Origin: Linnemannia hyalina
Taxonomy: Eukaryota > Mortierellomycota > Mortierellomycetes > Mortierellales > Mortierellaceae
Length of the DNA stretch: 64,000 bases
Assembly: GCA_019671135.1 (NCBI GenBank)
Contig: JAHRHY010000024.1
Span: 372,001-436,000 of the forward strand
Direction of reading: 5' to 3'
Below are positions 21,379-35,106 of the stretch, piece by piece. The notes under the pieces are model-generated. The model saw nothing but the letters and a program-made list of their open reading frames with translations. It made no database searches and was not told the origin of the DNA. Made by a program: the position numbers and the translations under genes. How positions within the stretch are numbered: the stretch's first letter is position 1; the number at the start of each line of letters is the position of its first letter.

Positions 21379-24300
21379 ATGGGTCTCCAAATATATGACT
21401 TTGTCTCCTTCTTCTTCACCATCCTCCTCGACATCTTCTTTAGAGAGATCCGTCCCCGAGGTGCACACAAGATCCCCCAAAAGGGTCCCGTCATCTTTGT
21501 CGCCGCCCCTCATGCTAACCAGGTAATGACTTGAAGTCAAGAAGAAAATATTTCTCTCATCTTTTTTTTCGTGTTTTAGACCACGAGGACACAGGACACA
21601 GGATAAAGGAAGAGGACACGGGGTGGCAGCCAAAGAAAGCCACAAAACAGACGGCAGTGGACAACTCTACGAAGGAAGCAGGAAACAAGGACTGCAAGGA
21701 AAACTGATCTCGAAGCAGGCATGAATGACGGAAAAAAAAAAGAATCAACGAGCTGATCCATTCCCTTTCTTTCTATAACTGAACTAGTTTGTTGACCCCC
21801 TTGTGCTGATGCGCGAATGCGGTCGCAGGGTCTCCTTCCTTGCTGCCAAAAAGTCCATGGATAGACGCTGGATCGGAGCTGGGGCTCGGTCAATGAATTC
21901 CAGTAAGTCAAACTAGTGTTTATTTGGCGTCTCTGTCTTGTTATCTGTAACCAGCAAGAATAGCACAACCTTACGTCAGAAACCTCCTCACTCAGCGTCA
22001 TTGAATATTTTTTTTCTTGCTTAATCTCCTTTCCCGTGGTGGGTGTATTCTAGTTCCCGTCGAACGCCCTCAGGATCTCGCCAAAGCCGGCTCTGGAACA
22101 ATCAAGCTGCAGGATCGTTATGGCGCCCCACTCCGCATCATTGGACTGGGTACCAAATTCACAAAGGAACTCCTTGTCGGCGACCAGATCTCCCTGCCAA
22201 AGGATGTTGGTACCTCTGCTGTTGTTGAGATTATCTCCGATACCGAGTTGATTGTCAAGAAGGAATTCAAGGACCTTAAGGCGCTCGAGTTGTTGACCAA
22301 CCCGGAGGGTTCCAAGTACAAGTGCCTTCCTCACATGGACCAGTCTAATGTCTACAAGACCGTCTTTGAACGCCTGAACGCCGGACACTGCGTGGGTATT
22401 TTCCCTGAGGGAGGTTCCCACGACCGTGCGGAGATGTTACCCTTAAAAGGTATGTCCGCCTTCACACCCTTGCCTTTTTGCCTTTTCCCTTTACCTCAAT
22501 GCAGTTTCTAGCCAATTGACTTGTTCTCTGACGTACTCGCTCGCCTTTCTTTTCATATTAGCTGGCGTGACGATTATGGCTTTGGGAGCGCTGGCCGCTA
22601 ACCCTTCGTTGGATCTCAAGATTGTTACCTGCGGATTGAACTACTTCCACCCTCACCGTTTCCGCTCGCGCGCTGTTGTCGAATTTGGCGAACCCATAAC
22701 TGTTCCCCCTGAGTTGGTTGAGATGTACAAGAGAGGTGGCCCCGAAAAGCGTGAGGCCTGTGGAAAGCTCCTAGATACTATCTACGAGGCTCTCCGTGGA
22801 GTTACTCTCAATGCCCCCGACTATGAAACTCTTATGGTGCGTCTATCACCTGCCAGTAATCAGGAATATGAATTACAGTGCCGGTGGATATCAAATATTA
22901 ACGTCCGCCTTTTTTCATTCCCGTTTGACAGGTTATCCAAGCTGCCCGACGTCTGTACAAACCCACCCACCGCAAGCTCCAGATCTCTCAAGTTGTCGAA
23001 TTGAACCGTCGTTTCGTTGCTGGATACATGCACTTCAAGGACAACCCGAAAGTTATCGAGGCCAAGGACAAGGTCATGCACTACAACACTCAGCTTCGTT
23101 ACCATGGACTCCGCGACCACCAAGTCAACATTCGCTTCACTAGAAGACACGCCATCGGAATGCTCCTATCCAGACTCGCCCAAATGATCTTTATGAGCTG
23201 CCTGGCTCTTCCTGGGTAACTTACAGACGCCTTTACACAGTACATGCAAGCCCATTTGATTTTGTCAGATGAAACTAACCTCTAAACACCACTCCTTCAA
23301 ATAATAGAACTCTTATGAACCTCCCTGTCGCCATCGTCGCCCGCGTCATTAGTAACAAGAAAGCCAAGGGTACGTTCATAGAATTCGATCTTACCCGCTG
23401 TCGACCACCGTCATCAAATAACAGAACGCTAACATGTTTCTCATTCATTTATCTTGTGTCGTGATTAATAGAGGCGTTGGCCGCTTCGACTGTCAAGATT
23501 GCAGGAAGGGATGTATTGGCTACATGGAAGCTGTTGGTCGCATTAGGATTGATGCCTGTGCTCTACTTTTCGTACTCGGTGATGGTCTTTATTTATTGCG
23601 GCCGGTTCGACCTGGCCCTCAAGCCTCGTCTTTTGATTGCCTGGGCTGCCTGGGCTCTTATCCCCTTTGTCACCTATGCCAGTATCCGCTTCGGCGAGGT
23701 GGGAATTGACATCTTCAAGTCGATCCGCCCCTTGTTCTTGTCTATCATCCCCGGCGAAGAGAACACCATCGACGAGCTTCGCAGGGCCCGCTCTGAACTC
23801 CAGAAGACCATCACTGACCTGATCAATGAGCTGGCCCCAGAGATATATCCCGACTTCGATTCAACCCGTATCCTCGACCCCAAGCCCAACGACCGCCCCA
23901 GCCGCTCAGCATCTGGAACCAACCTTGCTCAAACTATTTTCAATACTGCTGCTCAGCCTCTCAGCCAGTGGCTGGGCAAGGATGGTCGCTTTGATTGGGA
24001 GCGTACAGAGGACTCGGATGCGGACGACGTGTTTTTCTTCTTGAACCCTACAGGAGGAATTCAGGGACGCTCCCGGGCAAATTCCTGGGGAGGTGCGTAT
24101 ACACCATCAGCCGATGGATCGCGCTCAAGGAACCGTAGCAGGACAAGCAGTTTTACATCGGGACAGATTCAGCTAGGTGAGGGGTTCAAGCTCGAGGCAT
24201 TAACTGAATTGCCCCGGGACAAGCCTTTTGCTGAGGTGACACGCCGCTTGAGTGTCAGCCGGAAGCACCGCCATGGATTGGAGGGCATGACTCGTTCAGA

Positions 24301-24418
24301 TACGGAGGAGAATGAGGGGGGTCAAGGACATGCCACTTACGGTGGAGTCTCGACGCCACCTATTTCTATCAGCCAGCATGCGGATGATTATGTCGCCTCC
24401 AAGACCAAGGATGTATAA
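21379..24418 (+). CDS. GPT2/SCT1-like: glycerol-3-phosphate/dihydroxyacetone-phosphate acyltransferase
   Basis: First acylation step of glycerolipid synthesis (lysophosphatidic acid formation), an ER membrane enzyme. Seven exons join in frame: 21379..21522, 21788..21902, 22054..22449, 22562..22836, 22932..23215, 23308..23369 and 23472..24418, giving 740 residues, close to yeast Gpt2 (743) and Sct1 (759). The PlsC-type acyltransferase motifs are visible: PHANQFVDP at about 44..52 (catalytic His) and FPEGGSHDR at about 203..211 (substrate binding). Two hydrophobic segments near the C-terminal third (LVALGLMPVLYFSYSVMVF; LIAWAAWALIPFVTYAS) are followed by a Ser/Arg-rich tail that could be phosphorylated. 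The start follows a pyrimidine-rich leader and gives the usual N-terminus MGLQIYDFVSFFFTILLD. A third tRNA-bearing repeat begins 93 bases after the stop. Confidence 0.93.
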
Positions 24419-25227
24419 TCAGCATAGTCTCTTCGTTTTATTTCTTTGCCTTTTCTCATAAAAGCTCATTTTTTCACGCATTCTACCTGTCTTTGACTTT
24501 CGATACCTATGTTTCTCTAACAAACAGCAGAGAGGCGGGATTTGGAAGTAAGGAGCTACAGACTTTGCTCTTCAGTGCGGCGTCTACCAGTGACATTGTG
24601 GTCCGGAACCTGGCTCTGCACAACCATTGTTGGTGCTCTTCACAGCTTAAACGGAAGACAAAATAAAATTGGAAGCGAATAGAACGATTCCTCCCATCCT
24701 CTCCATCATCGATAACCCCCTCCTTCCAAACAAACTCTCCAACAACCGCTCGTCAGCAGAGTGTGGGTCCTTGGTCGCTCCAGGGCGCCTCCCTTCATCA
24801 TGTGTGGCTAGCGAAGCGCAAACACGGGAAGAAGCCATCACGGGAAGAAGCCATCACGGGTGATGTAAGCTCATCCTTGACTCCAGTCACCTCGGGGGCC
24901 TGTGTTGTCCTTGGATGTTTCTTGTCCTTGGCAGATATGCCCTTCATTTTTTTTTTTTTTTTGATAGCTTTCATTTTAACATTATTTTTTTCAATAGGTT
25001 TCATTTTAATATAATTTCTTTGATAGCTTTCATTTTAACATTATTTTTTGGGATAGCTTTTCATTTTAATAATAATTCTTCGACAAATCTTCATTTTATT
25101 CAGGGTTGAGGGTTGTATAATTCATATTACGAAGGTATTATGAGCTGAAAGTACAAAATTGACAGAAAATGTCAATTTTCAACAAACCAACGAACGATTG
25201 GTTGTCGCTTAGCTTTGGCTAGGTACT

Positions 25228-25300
25228 GCTCGCTTAGCTTAGTCGGTAGAGCGTTGTGCTAATAACGCAAAGGCCGCAGGTTCGATCCCTGCAGTGAGCA
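25228..25300 (+). tRNA. tRNA-Ile (AAU), third copy
   Basis: Identical to 859..931 with the same hairpin upstream and the same trailer palindrome and T-run. Confidence 0.97.
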
Positions 25301-27375
25301 TAAGATCTCTCGAGAGATTCTCTTTTTTTGCTTTTTTTGTTTGTGCTTTTTCCCGGCCTGCATGTTAACTTAACCTCGTCTTCTTTTGAAGAAAGAATTG
25401 AGTAACCATCTTTCTTTTTCGCTCAAAGTCCATCACACAATGTCGTTTTATCCAGAAACCTATATCATCACATCTTTGAGGAGGATGGGCGTTTACTAAC
25501 CAGCTTAAGTTGAATTCAAATCGTAATATATTCTTGAGGGTCTGGGCGAAGCAAAATTATTGTCAAAGAGCACAACCAGGGCTGCTTGTGCGTGCGACCA
25601 ACCAACGGTCATCATCTTCGTTCATCCGTTTTTGATATCTTGCTGGCATTCTTCTTTCTTTTTTTTTCTTTTCAACCATTAATGGGATAGGCCCTTCACA
25701 CCGTCTTCACTCCATCCTCTTCCTGTTCCTTTTCCTTCTGAGTAGCTCTTCAGGGTTAAGAGGATTATCTTTTTGATTTTTGTGTGCATATTTCAGACGG
25801 AAATGGATTTACGAGAGATAAAAGCGAGGCTGACCTTTATAAATGGAATACAAAGTTGGTGAAAGGCGCATTTCTTCATCCCCTCTATCTGTTCTACCTT
25901 AATTGTTTAACCAACTCCATCTTGTTCAGAATACAAACAGGAAAAAGAAAAGGCACTTGCAACCACTACCGAACCATCTAAAGCCATGTTTGTATCTAGC
26001 TTTCCGCTTTGTCGTGGAGAATGGCAACGATACCATGTGTGAAAAAGGGAGAAAATGACCAAACAGGAACGGAGAGTGTTGAGAATGACAAACTGAGCCT
26101 CTGTGAGCGGCAAAAAAAACTCGGGGAGGAGGAGGAGGAGGTGGTGGAGGAGGACGCGATCCGGTGGTATTACTTTTCTGAATGATCAATTATTCAAGAA
26201 AAAGGAATCGGCTTTTCTCATGACTTTCGGATCTCGGTGTATGGCATTGCAGCGCATCGCATAGGATGAGGGGGGGGAATGTCATATATGAAAAGTGAAA
26301 TAAAAGGGGTCGTATACAAACAGCATTCAGGAAAAAGGCACGGGTTGTCCCCATTTTCCAAAGATTGATGCCTGACTGGTTGCTCTTCTTTATTTTTTTT
26401 CTTGATGGATATTTGTAGGCAGTCAAGAGCTGAAGGAAAAAATAGAACAGCACTTGACGGAAAAGAACATTTAACTGGGGTTCTGTGGCATCTGCCGCCT
26501 TTTGGGTATTCTTGTCTATAAGAAAGGAAGGAGCACTTGTTATCATTAACAAAAAGAAAGAACAATGACAACGAGATAAAAGGGAAAGTAAGAGTGAGTG
26601 TGAGTAAGAAGAGGTAAAGGTAACTCTTCAGTTTCCGCAATTTTATGTCTCTAGTGAACAGCTCATGTTTTTTTTTTTTTTTGGTTCACAATTTCATTCC
26701 TCTGACAAACAGCACAGAAAAGTCATTTGGAAGCAAAGAGGGACTACAGACCAAAATTCTTCAATGCACCATCTATCAGCTATAGTCTGGTCTTGAACCT
26801 GGCTCTGCACAACGATTGTCAATAGTCTTTATAGCCTAAACGGAAGACAAAATAAAACTAGATACGAATGAAGGGAATTCTTCGCATCCTTTCTATCACT
26901 GATAGCCACCTCTTTCCCAACAAACTCTCCAACAACCGCTCGTCAACAGATGTTATGTTTTTTTTTCGTACGCAATTTCATTTCTCTAACAAACAGCATA
27001 GAGAAGTTATTTGGAAGTAAAAGGGGACTACAGACCAAACTCTTCAGTGCACCATCCACCAGTCGCAGTCCGGTCCAGAATCTGGCTCTGCGCAACAATT
27101 GTCGCTGCTCTTCACAGCTTAAACGGAAGATAAAATCAAACTAGATACAAATGAAGGGGATTCTTTCCATGCTCTCCATCATTGACAACCTCGTCCTTCC
27201 AAACAAACTCTCCAACAACCGCTCGTCGGCAGCGCGTGGGTCCTTGGTCGCCTCGTCTTTTCGCGAGTTTTCCTGACCTTGCACCTATAGAATGTCACGT
27301 GCGAGTTCGGACTTGGATTGCGGTGTCTGAAGAAAAGTGTCGTAGAAACCTGGTCGCCATCAGCAAAAGCCTCTA

Positions 27376-27448
27376 GCCCGGCTAGCTCAATCGGTAGAGC
27401 GTCAGACTCTTAATCTGAAGGCTGTGGGTTCGACCCCCACGTTGGGCG
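27376..27448 (+). tRNA. tRNA-Lys (CUU), third copy
   Basis: Identical to 3007..3079. The large repeat ends 51 bases downstream, just past the trailer palindrome and TTTT. Confidence 0.97.
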
Positions 27449-27499
27449 CTAGATCATCATCTCCTGATTCAATCAGGAGTCTCTCTTTTGCAATTTTTG

Positions 27500-27942
27500 C
27501 TAGAAAGAAAATGGTTGTGGTCATGATGGTACGCGTCCACTGCTCACGTCAGTCAGTTGTTTCGCCCTTTTTGACTCAATTGCATCGATGATGCATGCGC
27601 AGCTTTAATGTTCCTCCAGACTGACCGTGAGAAGAAAGAAGGACAGGAAGGGATTGACGCAAAAAGAAAAGAACGGCGGACTCGTCCGTGCCTGCATGTG
27701 CGGCGTCCTCTATTTTTTGGGAGGGGACGAGGGATGTTTGCATAATGTGCCCTGATCGTCTCCATACATGGATGGGTAGAACAAAATACTAAGTTGATAC
27801 CCTGGATTGGCGTTCGAACGATCAACAACGGGTAAAGAATGGAGGAGAGGAGCATAAAAAGGACGCCAAAATGCTTTTACTCTTTTTCATTCTTCCTCCT
27901 TCAACCGTCGCTTCTTTTCTGACCCTCTCGACACCCTCAATC
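27500..27942. other. promoter region of the first aldo-keto reductase gene
   Basis: Unique sequence between the repeat and the gene. It holds no ORF of substance; the only recognisable signal is the TATA-like element listed separately. Confidence 0.45.
27851..27861 (+). promoter_or_regulatory. TATA-like box of AKR gene 1
   Basis: AGCATAAAAAG about 90 bases upstream of the ATG. All four genes of the array have a TATAAA-type element 90 to 106 bases before the start. Confidence 0.55.
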
Positions 27943-29331
<1,389 letters not shown>

Positions 29332-29628
29332 AAAAGGGATTGGTAGAGTGAGGTGAATAGGCGTTTATCAATAGATCGTTTGTTAGCATTGATGCCAATG
29401 AACAAGTGAGCACCCAAATCTTTGTAATGTATGTCTGGACGATATTTTTTTTTGATGGATCAAACATTGCACCTCGAAAGAATAAATGTTTTGACAGTCC
29501 AAAGCGCGTACTGCTCGCAGTGGATAGACGTGAGAGACAAGCAAGATAATGCCAGTGCCAGATGTCAGTTCTCATTACCTCTCTTTTGTTTCCGGAAGGG
29601 GTGGAAGTATAGAGGAAGAAAGGAAGAA

Positions 29629-29660
<32 letters not shown>

Positions 29661-30667
29661 GAGGGGTGGGATGATAGTCGAAGAACTTCATGGGCTCAGT
29701 CAACGCGATAAGCTTTCAAAGAAAGTGTCTATGTAAATCGACCGCGTCGTTCTGTGTCTATTGCAATGATTAATCGTTCACCCAAAGTAATCGACGACTC
29801 AGCCTCATTGTGAGGGTCATTGTTGACAACGAGGAGAGCGGAAGGAAAGGCAGACGGGCTAGCCTGCTTCGCAATTCTATTCATCCTAAGGCGAGTAAAG
29901 AGAAAAAAAAAGTCACTTTACATTATGAATAATTGGACCGAGAGATGGCCTTACTCTGTCCTTTTTCCGTGCTTTTCTTAACTTATTAATAAAAGTCGAC
30001 AGGCATCTCTTACATGGGCATGGTACGACTGGCTGGTTAATAGTTTTTCCCCAATACACGTTTTCTATTTCCTCTTGTACGTCGCTTCTTTGCTTGCCTC
30101 ACTTCTTTACCTCCCCAATGCTACTCGCATGAAAAGAAGAAGCAAAAAATAGACCCGTTCGTTTCAGTCGTTCAGTTGTACTAACGTTCCGGTTAAACCT
30201 TGAAGCGCTTGCGCAATTGGGAGAGAGCATCGAGAGGCGTGTATGTTTGTCTGTTTGTGTACGGATTTCTGTCATATGGCGAATAGGCAGGAATCACGAA
30301 CAAAGAGGAGACAGAGACGTTCAAGGAATAGCACGGCTAAAGGTTCAAGAATAATAAGCTTTTGCGTTTTTTTGCGTTGCTGCGCTGTGGATGAAAATCT
30401 TCGAGAAAAGGGTTTTTAAGAAAAAATCGATCGCGCACAGAGCATTGGCAATGAAGTGCGTGGCTGCGATATGATTGGATGCACCCTCAATAGGCGTATA
30501 GACCAGTTTCGGAGGAAGAGGGAATAATGACCAAATGGTTTTGTTGATAGTGAAGCTACAGTTTTATTTTGGTATAAAAGCAGACGTGGTCGCCACCTTT
30601 TTTCTCCATTCGACTCACTCTCTCATCCAAACAACAACAACAACAACAACATCAACAAACACTAAAA
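29332..30667. other. intergenic region between AKR genes 1 and 2
   Basis: No gene seen. It contains a GA run (29634..29652) and a purine/pyrimidine-rich mix. The 3' end holds the promoter of gene 2, with its TATA box and a CAA-rich leader (30631..30660). Confidence 0.45.
30572..30580 (+). promoter_or_regulatory. TATA box of AKR gene 2
   Basis: GTATAAAAG about 95 bases before the ATG. The bases that follow (CAGACGTGGTCGCC) resemble those after the TATA box of member 3, as expected for recent duplicates. Confidence 0.65.
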
Positions 30668-31963
30668 ATGACCAGCACAACAACTGCCAACATCCCCCGG
30701 GTCATTCTCGGAACAATGACCTTCGGTCTCGAGAACACCAGCGCAGAGACATCCGTCGTCCGTGTCCGTGGCGTCGAAGACGTCGCCCCCTTCCTCACAA
30801 CCCTCTACGCCCATGGACACATTGAAGTTGACACTGCCCGAATCTATGGCAACGGTGACTCAGAAGCCGTTCTCTCTCAGCTGCCGACCGCTCATTTGAA
30901 GATTGCGACCAAGGTCTATCCTCTTACTCCCGGAAGTCATAACAAGGAAAACTTGCCTCTCCAGTTCAGGGAGAGTCTGAAGGCGCTCAGGGCGGAGAAG
31001 GTTGATATCTTGTACTTGCATGCTCCTGACTACTCTGTTCCTTATGAGGAGACTGTCAAGGCGATCGATGATCTCTACAAGGAGGGCCTCTTCGAGCGTG
31101 TAAGTTGAAGGACAAAAAGACGTGCTTTGTTTGTGTCTGTATGCTTAATTGTTAACCCCCGGTTGAAGTCAAATTCGAAATGTAACCATCCTTCTCCTTC
31201 TCTCGATTCAGTTCGGTCTGTCAAACTACTCGGCCTGGAACGTCGCTCAGATTTACGAGATCTGCAAGCAGAACGGATATGTCCGTCCCTCGGTCTACCA
31301 GGGAATGTACAACCCTATCGCCCGCTCCGTCACCACCGAGTTGCTCCCTTGCCTCAAGCACTACAACATTAGTTTCTATGCCTTCAACCCCATCTGTGGC
31401 GGTGTGCTGTCCGGAAAGTACAAGTTTGCAGAGGACGAGGTCAAGGAAGGAGACCGCTATGACCCCAATACCCGTTTCGGAAAATTGTAAGTTCTCTCTC
31501 TCTCTTTCATGCATTTTTTGTTCCTCCAGCTCACTAAAACACGAGCAATCGAGATTTGTTATCTGACCACACGCCCTTTCCACTTCGTTTTTTTCAATTT
31601 TTACCATCCATTTTCAGGTTCCGCGAGCGTTACTGGACAAAGAAAAACTTTGAGGCCGTCCAAACACTGACAAAGGTCGCTACCGCCAACAACCTCACCC
31701 TCCTCGGAGCAACCCTTCGTTGGATGCGTCACCATTCAGGTCTCGAGGCTAAGGACGGAATCATCATAGGCGCCTCGACAGTTGCACAGCTGGAGGAGTC
31801 TTTGACCGAGTTGGACAAGGGTCCCTTGCCCGAGGAGATGATCAAGGCATTTGATGAGGCCTGGGAGCACGTCAAGTCAACGACCACCTGGTACTTCCGC
31901 GGACCTGAGGCTCCCACGCTGATGTTTATGCTCAAGAAGGACTTGGAGAAGGATGGCAAGTAG
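30668..31963 (+). CDS. aldo-keto reductase, AKR7-like, array member 2
   Basis: Paralogue of member 1 with the same predicted reaction. Exons: 30668..31099, 31212..31486 and 31618..31963, giving 350 residues. The tetrad D55, Y60 (EVDTARIYGNGD), K82 (KIATKV) and H118 (YLHAPD) is complete. The first intron of member 1 is absent, so the N-terminus reads straight through VILGTMTFGLE. It ends in a longer Lys-rich tail (LKKDLEKDGK). The start is fixed by the TATA box, the leader and the conserved start MTSTTTANIP. It is the most likely parent of the pseudogene that follows, sharing the MTN/MTS-ETTTANIP style start and the FRERYWTKKNFEAVQ exon start. Confidence 0.9.
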
Positions 31964-33022
31964 ATATCCCCTCGTGTACGCCTCTGCATTTCGCAGCAGA
32001 GTAGTTGTAGCGAATGAAGAGACCAAGAGGTTTCCATCTGAAATAATCATTTATTTTATCTGAAGAGCTTATCGAATGCAAGAAAACCAAAGCGCAACTG
32101 ACTTTTTTCCCTCCTTTTCTTTGATCGCCATGTTCGTTGATCACAGTGAATTTTTTGAGTGGATTAAGGATCATTTCTTGAAGGTGGTGATTGTTACCTG
32201 TTTCTCTTCACCTTTCTCTCTTTTCTGCTTCCTTCAGTTGTGCGAGGTCGTCGTCCGTTTTTCTTCATCTTGGTTTCTACCTTTCAACGCGAATGACAGT
32301 TGACCGGGTAAAAGATTCGACACGCTCAATTCTTCTGTATCCCCTTGGCCTTTCGTTCCTCTAAATCACGCGTCCTTCCACGGAAACAAATACGCCATTC
32401 AACAGCTTAAACCCATTGTTTGTATAAGTCAAATGTTAGAAATCGAGGCGTAGTAAGGTGAGATACGCTTGTGTCGCCCTCGGCTAATTCCTGAGGTACA
32501 TCTTTTGTGTTTAATTATCTTTTGCACATTCTTCCTCTCTGCTTCAGTTTACTTTTAAAGTTCTGGTTAAACCTTGATGCGCTTGTGCTTTGTGTGCGAG
32601 AATGGACGTCAAGTGCATGCATGCACAGAGGAAGAAATAAACAAGTTGACTGCAGTGGGTTGGCAGGGAAGAAGAGCGAGCGAAAACGGAAGAGGAAGGG
32701 GTCAGAAGGAGAGCGGAGGGGGGGAAAAGGAAATAAAGGGTCCGCTGTGATGTGATTGAGGTTCATGAACAAGAAACAAATCAGTAGAATCTGAGCAGCA
32801 TCGGAATGAATTAATGGAGCAAGGGACCACTTTTATCTTAGATTTTTTTTGTTCATTGACCACCTTAGGAGGAGACACAAGGCCATAAAGTCTGAGGTTG
32901 TTTTTTTTTTTTTTTTTTTTTTTTTTTTTGGTATAAAGCCAGAGATCGTCGCTGCCATTTTCCTTTTCTCTAACCAACTCACTTTCAACAACCAACACAA
33001 CAACGATCCAACGCAACAAAAA
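31964..33022. other. intergenic region between AKR genes 2 and 3
   Basis: No gene. A long T-run (about 30 bases, 32900..32930) directly precedes the TATA-like element of the pseudogene. Confidence 0.45.
32931..32938 (+). promoter_or_regulatory. TATA-like box of the AKR pseudogene
   Basis: GTATAAAG about 90 bases before the ATG. It is still intact although the gene is broken. Confidence 0.5.
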
Positions 33023-33640
33023 ATGACGAACGAAACAACCACCAACATTCCCCGATTTATCCTCGAGAAAATGACCTTCGGTGTCGAGAAAACCAACACT
33101 GAAACATCTCTCGCGGTGTCGACAACATCACTCTCTTCCTCATCACCTTCCACGCTCACGGACACATCGAGATTGATACTGACCGACTTCTACGGAAATG
33201 ACGATACGGAGGTCCTTCTTTCGCAATTGTCAGTCCGTTTCAAGATCTCGACCAAGGTCTATCCCTTTACTCCTGGTAGCCATAATATGGAGAATTTGCC
33301 CAAGTCCGTCAATTTATTTTCATTTCTATAGGTTCCGCCAGCGCTACTGGACAAAGACAAACTTTGAGGCCGTCCAGGCGCTCACTAAGGTTGCCACAGC
33401 CTACAACTTGACCCTCCTTGAGACGACCCACCGCTGGGTGCGCCACCATTCGGGACTCACCGCCAAGGATGGGGTCATCATCGGATCGTCGTCGGTTGCT
33501 CAATTAGATGAGTTCTAGACTGAGTTAGACAAAGGACCCTTGCCTGAGGAGATGGTCAAGGCGTTTAATGAGGCTTAGGAGCACGTCAAGACTACTACCA
33601 TCTGGTACTTCAATTTGACATGTGTCTCTCATGCAACTGG
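33023..33640 (+). pseudogene. decayed aldo-keto reductase, array member 3
   Basis: It starts MTNETTTNIPRFIL and follows the family for ~30 residues. The RGVDNITLFLITFHAHGH segment then lies in another frame (frameshift near 33112), and the family frame returns at DFYGNDDTEVLLSQL. The catalytic Asp/Tyr region is damaged. After HNMENLPK the rest of exon 1 and all of the next exon (including the YLHAPD His and NPICGG) are missing; sequence jumps through an intron-like ATTTCTATAG to FRQRYWTKTNFEAVQ. In-frame TAG codons interrupt the last exon at 33516..33518 and near 33577. It cannot encode a working enzyme. Confidence 0.9.
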
Positions 33641-35106
33641 GTAAGCCCATGAAGGGAAAGAAGCTGGGTGGGAACTTTCTCTCTCGTTCCCGCATTTCAG
33701 GATCGTCATAATGACACAAAGGAATACGCAAGGCAATCAAGGCTTTCGCATTGTAATAAATCAATGGCGACTCTTTAAACTCGCATTGAGGTTGTGCTTG
33801 TGGGGAACTGAGGTTAGCATTGACAATGTTGCCTCGACTTTTTATGTCGCACAAGCGCGTTCTTCTTAAGAGACGGTGTTCAGAAAGGCTAAATTGGTGG
33901 CGCATTGCACATTTTTTTTTGTGAACATGTTGACGCCCTGGAGTTGCGTGAATAGATCGTCCTCTTCGCCTCTTCGTCCAGGTTTCATTTGACTTGGGTA
34001 GAGGGAAAATAAAGAAGAGAGAGAGAAACAGAGGGAGGAATAGTCGAAAGTGCCCCATTCGTATAGTCAACGCGATTTGCAGTCATTCAGGTGAAAAAAA
34101 GAGTCGAAACATGGTGCTCACGTACTGTTTTGTTTGTTTGTTCATCCAAAACAACCAGTCTCCACTTAGGTTTTCTTCACTTTACGTTTTGAGGAGAGTC
34201 AACTGACAAGCATTCATCTGTTGGATGGGGATGGATTTCCTTCCTACGCATTTTGTGCCCATTTTCGTTTGACCTTTCTACATGGTTCCATTTTTTGCAC
34301 CTATGCAAGAAAAAGGGAGTAGATGATAGATAGAGCGGTGATTTCTTACCTTAAAGGCTCCGGCTAAACCTTGACCCGCTTGCTCAATGATGCGAACGAG
34401 AGCACATCGATGCTCTAGAATAGGGAAATAGGTGTTTTGACTGCAGTAGGGAGACCTAGGCTTTTGTGGTAGTCGATTGGTAAGCAGGGAGGGGAAGAAG
34501 AATATTTCCAAAAAGCGAAACAACAAGAAAAAAAAGGAAAAGGAAATGGGCAGTCGAGGTCCGTTCTTCTCTCGTCATCATTGTCGGGGATATCCTTTTG
34601 CCAAAGTCTGCATTTTCTACTTCATCAACCCAGCCAATTGGAGGAATAGGGGTGCGCAGACCCCCACTCTTTATTCTGCATTATGAAAAGGTTCTTTTGC
34701 GCAGTGAGGGGATTGAACGACGATTCGACGCGCGGCAGTCGGACGTGTTTTCGCAAAAGAGGCAATAATGTAAACGAGAAAATAAGAAAGCGATGCTTGA
34801 TCATCCACACCGTGAAATAAGAATGGTGGGGCAAATTTAGATAGGACGCTTTTAAGATTAATTTCATGTTTGTTTGGTTGTCTGTACAGAACGTGAAGAT
34901 GTAACTTTAGCGAGAAGTAGAAAAAAGTTGTCTGTGTAGGGGGTGCCTGCAAGCAGTAGGCGTGTCTCGCCAATCCTTGGTGTTTGACACTCTCTTCTCG
35001 TATAAAAAGCGGATAGTCGTCCCCTTTCTTTTCTTTTCTTTTTTCTTCATCAAACCACTTCACAGCAACAACTCAACCCAACCTCACCAACAACCAACAA
35101 CTCAAC
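33641..35106. other. intergenic region between AKR genes 3 and 4
   Basis: No gene I can support. Mixed sequence with short purine runs; the last 110 bases are the promoter and leader of gene 4. Confidence 0.45.
35001..35009 (+). promoter_or_regulatory. TATA box of AKR gene 4
   Basis: TATAAAAAG 106 bases before the ATG, followed by a CT-rich then CAA-rich leader as in gene 2. Confidence 0.65.

Larger units (their letters stand above)
24512..27499 (+). repeat. third copy of the tRNA-bearing repeat, direct orientation
   Basis: Same sequence as 143..3130 (offset 24369), so 266 bases shorter at its inner end than the arms. Its outer end is the same TTTCTCT(A)ACAAACAGC and lies 93 bases past the acyltransferase stop codon. 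Its other end stops 51 bases after tRNA-Lys, right at the end of the tRNA trailer. No second arm is paired with it in this window. Confidence 0.93.
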
